From JBLXBZ01 sp048265185 (GTDB lineage: Bacteria; Pseudomonadota; Alphaproteobacteria; Rhizobiales; Stappiaceae): a stretch of DNA of 64,000 nt. The translations under genes were made by a program, and so were the position numbers. The stretch is taken from assembly GCA_048265185.1 (NCBI GenBank), contig JBLXBZ010000003.1, positions 521,222 through 585,221 of the forward strand, read 5' to 3'. This document shows positions 63,966-64,000 of this stretch, piece after piece. The notes beneath the pieces were generated by a model. That model was not told where the DNA came from and did no database searches. It saw only the letters and a list, made by a program, of their open reading frames with translations. Each line of letters opens with the position of its first letter. Position 1 is the first letter of the stretch.

Positions 63966-63995
63966 TTGACAGTTTGGCGGGGCGGGGTCTATATA
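63966..63995 (+). promoter_or_regulatory. Strong sigma-70-like promoter at the window end
   Basis: TTGACA (63966-63971), an 18-base GC-rich spacer, then TATATA (63990-63995), very near consensus. Transcription would leave the window. A stable RNA operon such as rRNA is a possible target, but nothing in the window shows it. Confidence 0.6.
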
Positions 63996-64000
63996 CGTCT

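Overview
The window looks like a chromosomal segment of an alphaproteobacterium of the Hyphomicrobiales (Rhizobiales) type. The clues are the FtcR-type flagellar regulator, the gene order flgBC-fliE-flgGAI-motE-flgH-fliL-fliP, an RpoH2-like sigma factor, ribosomal protein L21 with a helix-hairpin-helix tail, and the housekeeping order obgE-proB-proA-nadD-rsfS-rlmH-envC-ctpA-yibQ-rppH. No species can be named from this.

Layout. 0.1-2.1 kb: ferredoxin-NADP reductase and ftcR. 2.4-3.1 kb: decayed IS630 and IS110 relics beside a fucU-like mutarotase gene. 4.0-10.5 kb: ten flagellar genes on the plus strand, split by a clear terminator after flgI. 10.5-22.6 kb: minus-strand housekeeping block (RNA pyrophosphohydrolase, cell-wall hydrolysis control, ribosome maturation, NAD and proline synthesis, ObgE, L27 and L21). 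23.1-24.6 kb: a soluble chemoreceptor with two PAS domains. 24.9 kb: tRNA-Ser(CGA). 25.4-27.2 kb: minus-strand permease, small membrane protein and ArsR regulator. 27.6-36.8 kb: a complete type I-C CRISPR-Cas system (cas3-cas5c-cas8c-cas7c-cas4-cas1-cas2) with 20 repeats and 19 spacers. 36.9-38.0 kb: a LuxR-type regulator transcribed away from gadB. 38.6-43.9 kb: a glutamate-dependent acid-resistance locus (gadB, gadC, glsA, then an mscS-type channel). 44.0-46.0 kb: a luciferase-like oxidoreductase and rpoH. 46.2-49.1 kb: a copper-efflux ATPase and CueR with a typical 19-bp-spacer promoter. 49.3-60.6 kb: a surface locus with a 2243-residue autotransporter, an SH3/Gly-rich secreted protein and a divergent LytS/LytTR two-component pair. 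60.6-61.2 kb: a broken IS5-family transposase. 61.5-63.7 kb: an RTX-type protein. The last 40 bases hold a strong sigma-70-like promoter pointing out of the window.

How it works together. A 16-bp inverted repeat (GTCCC-N6-GGGAC type) lies upstream of ftcR, flgB and motE; I read it as a candidate operator linking FtcR to the two flagellar transcription units and to itself. The gad locus would import glutamate, decarboxylate it and export GABA, with glutaminase supplying glutamate. In the CRISPR array two spacers share a near-identical stretch and both translate into pentapeptide-repeat protein sequence, suggesting repeated sampling of one kind of invader gene. Known families account for nearly all genes. 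The least-explained parts are the autotransporter/SH3/LytTR surface locus and the candidate flagellar operator.
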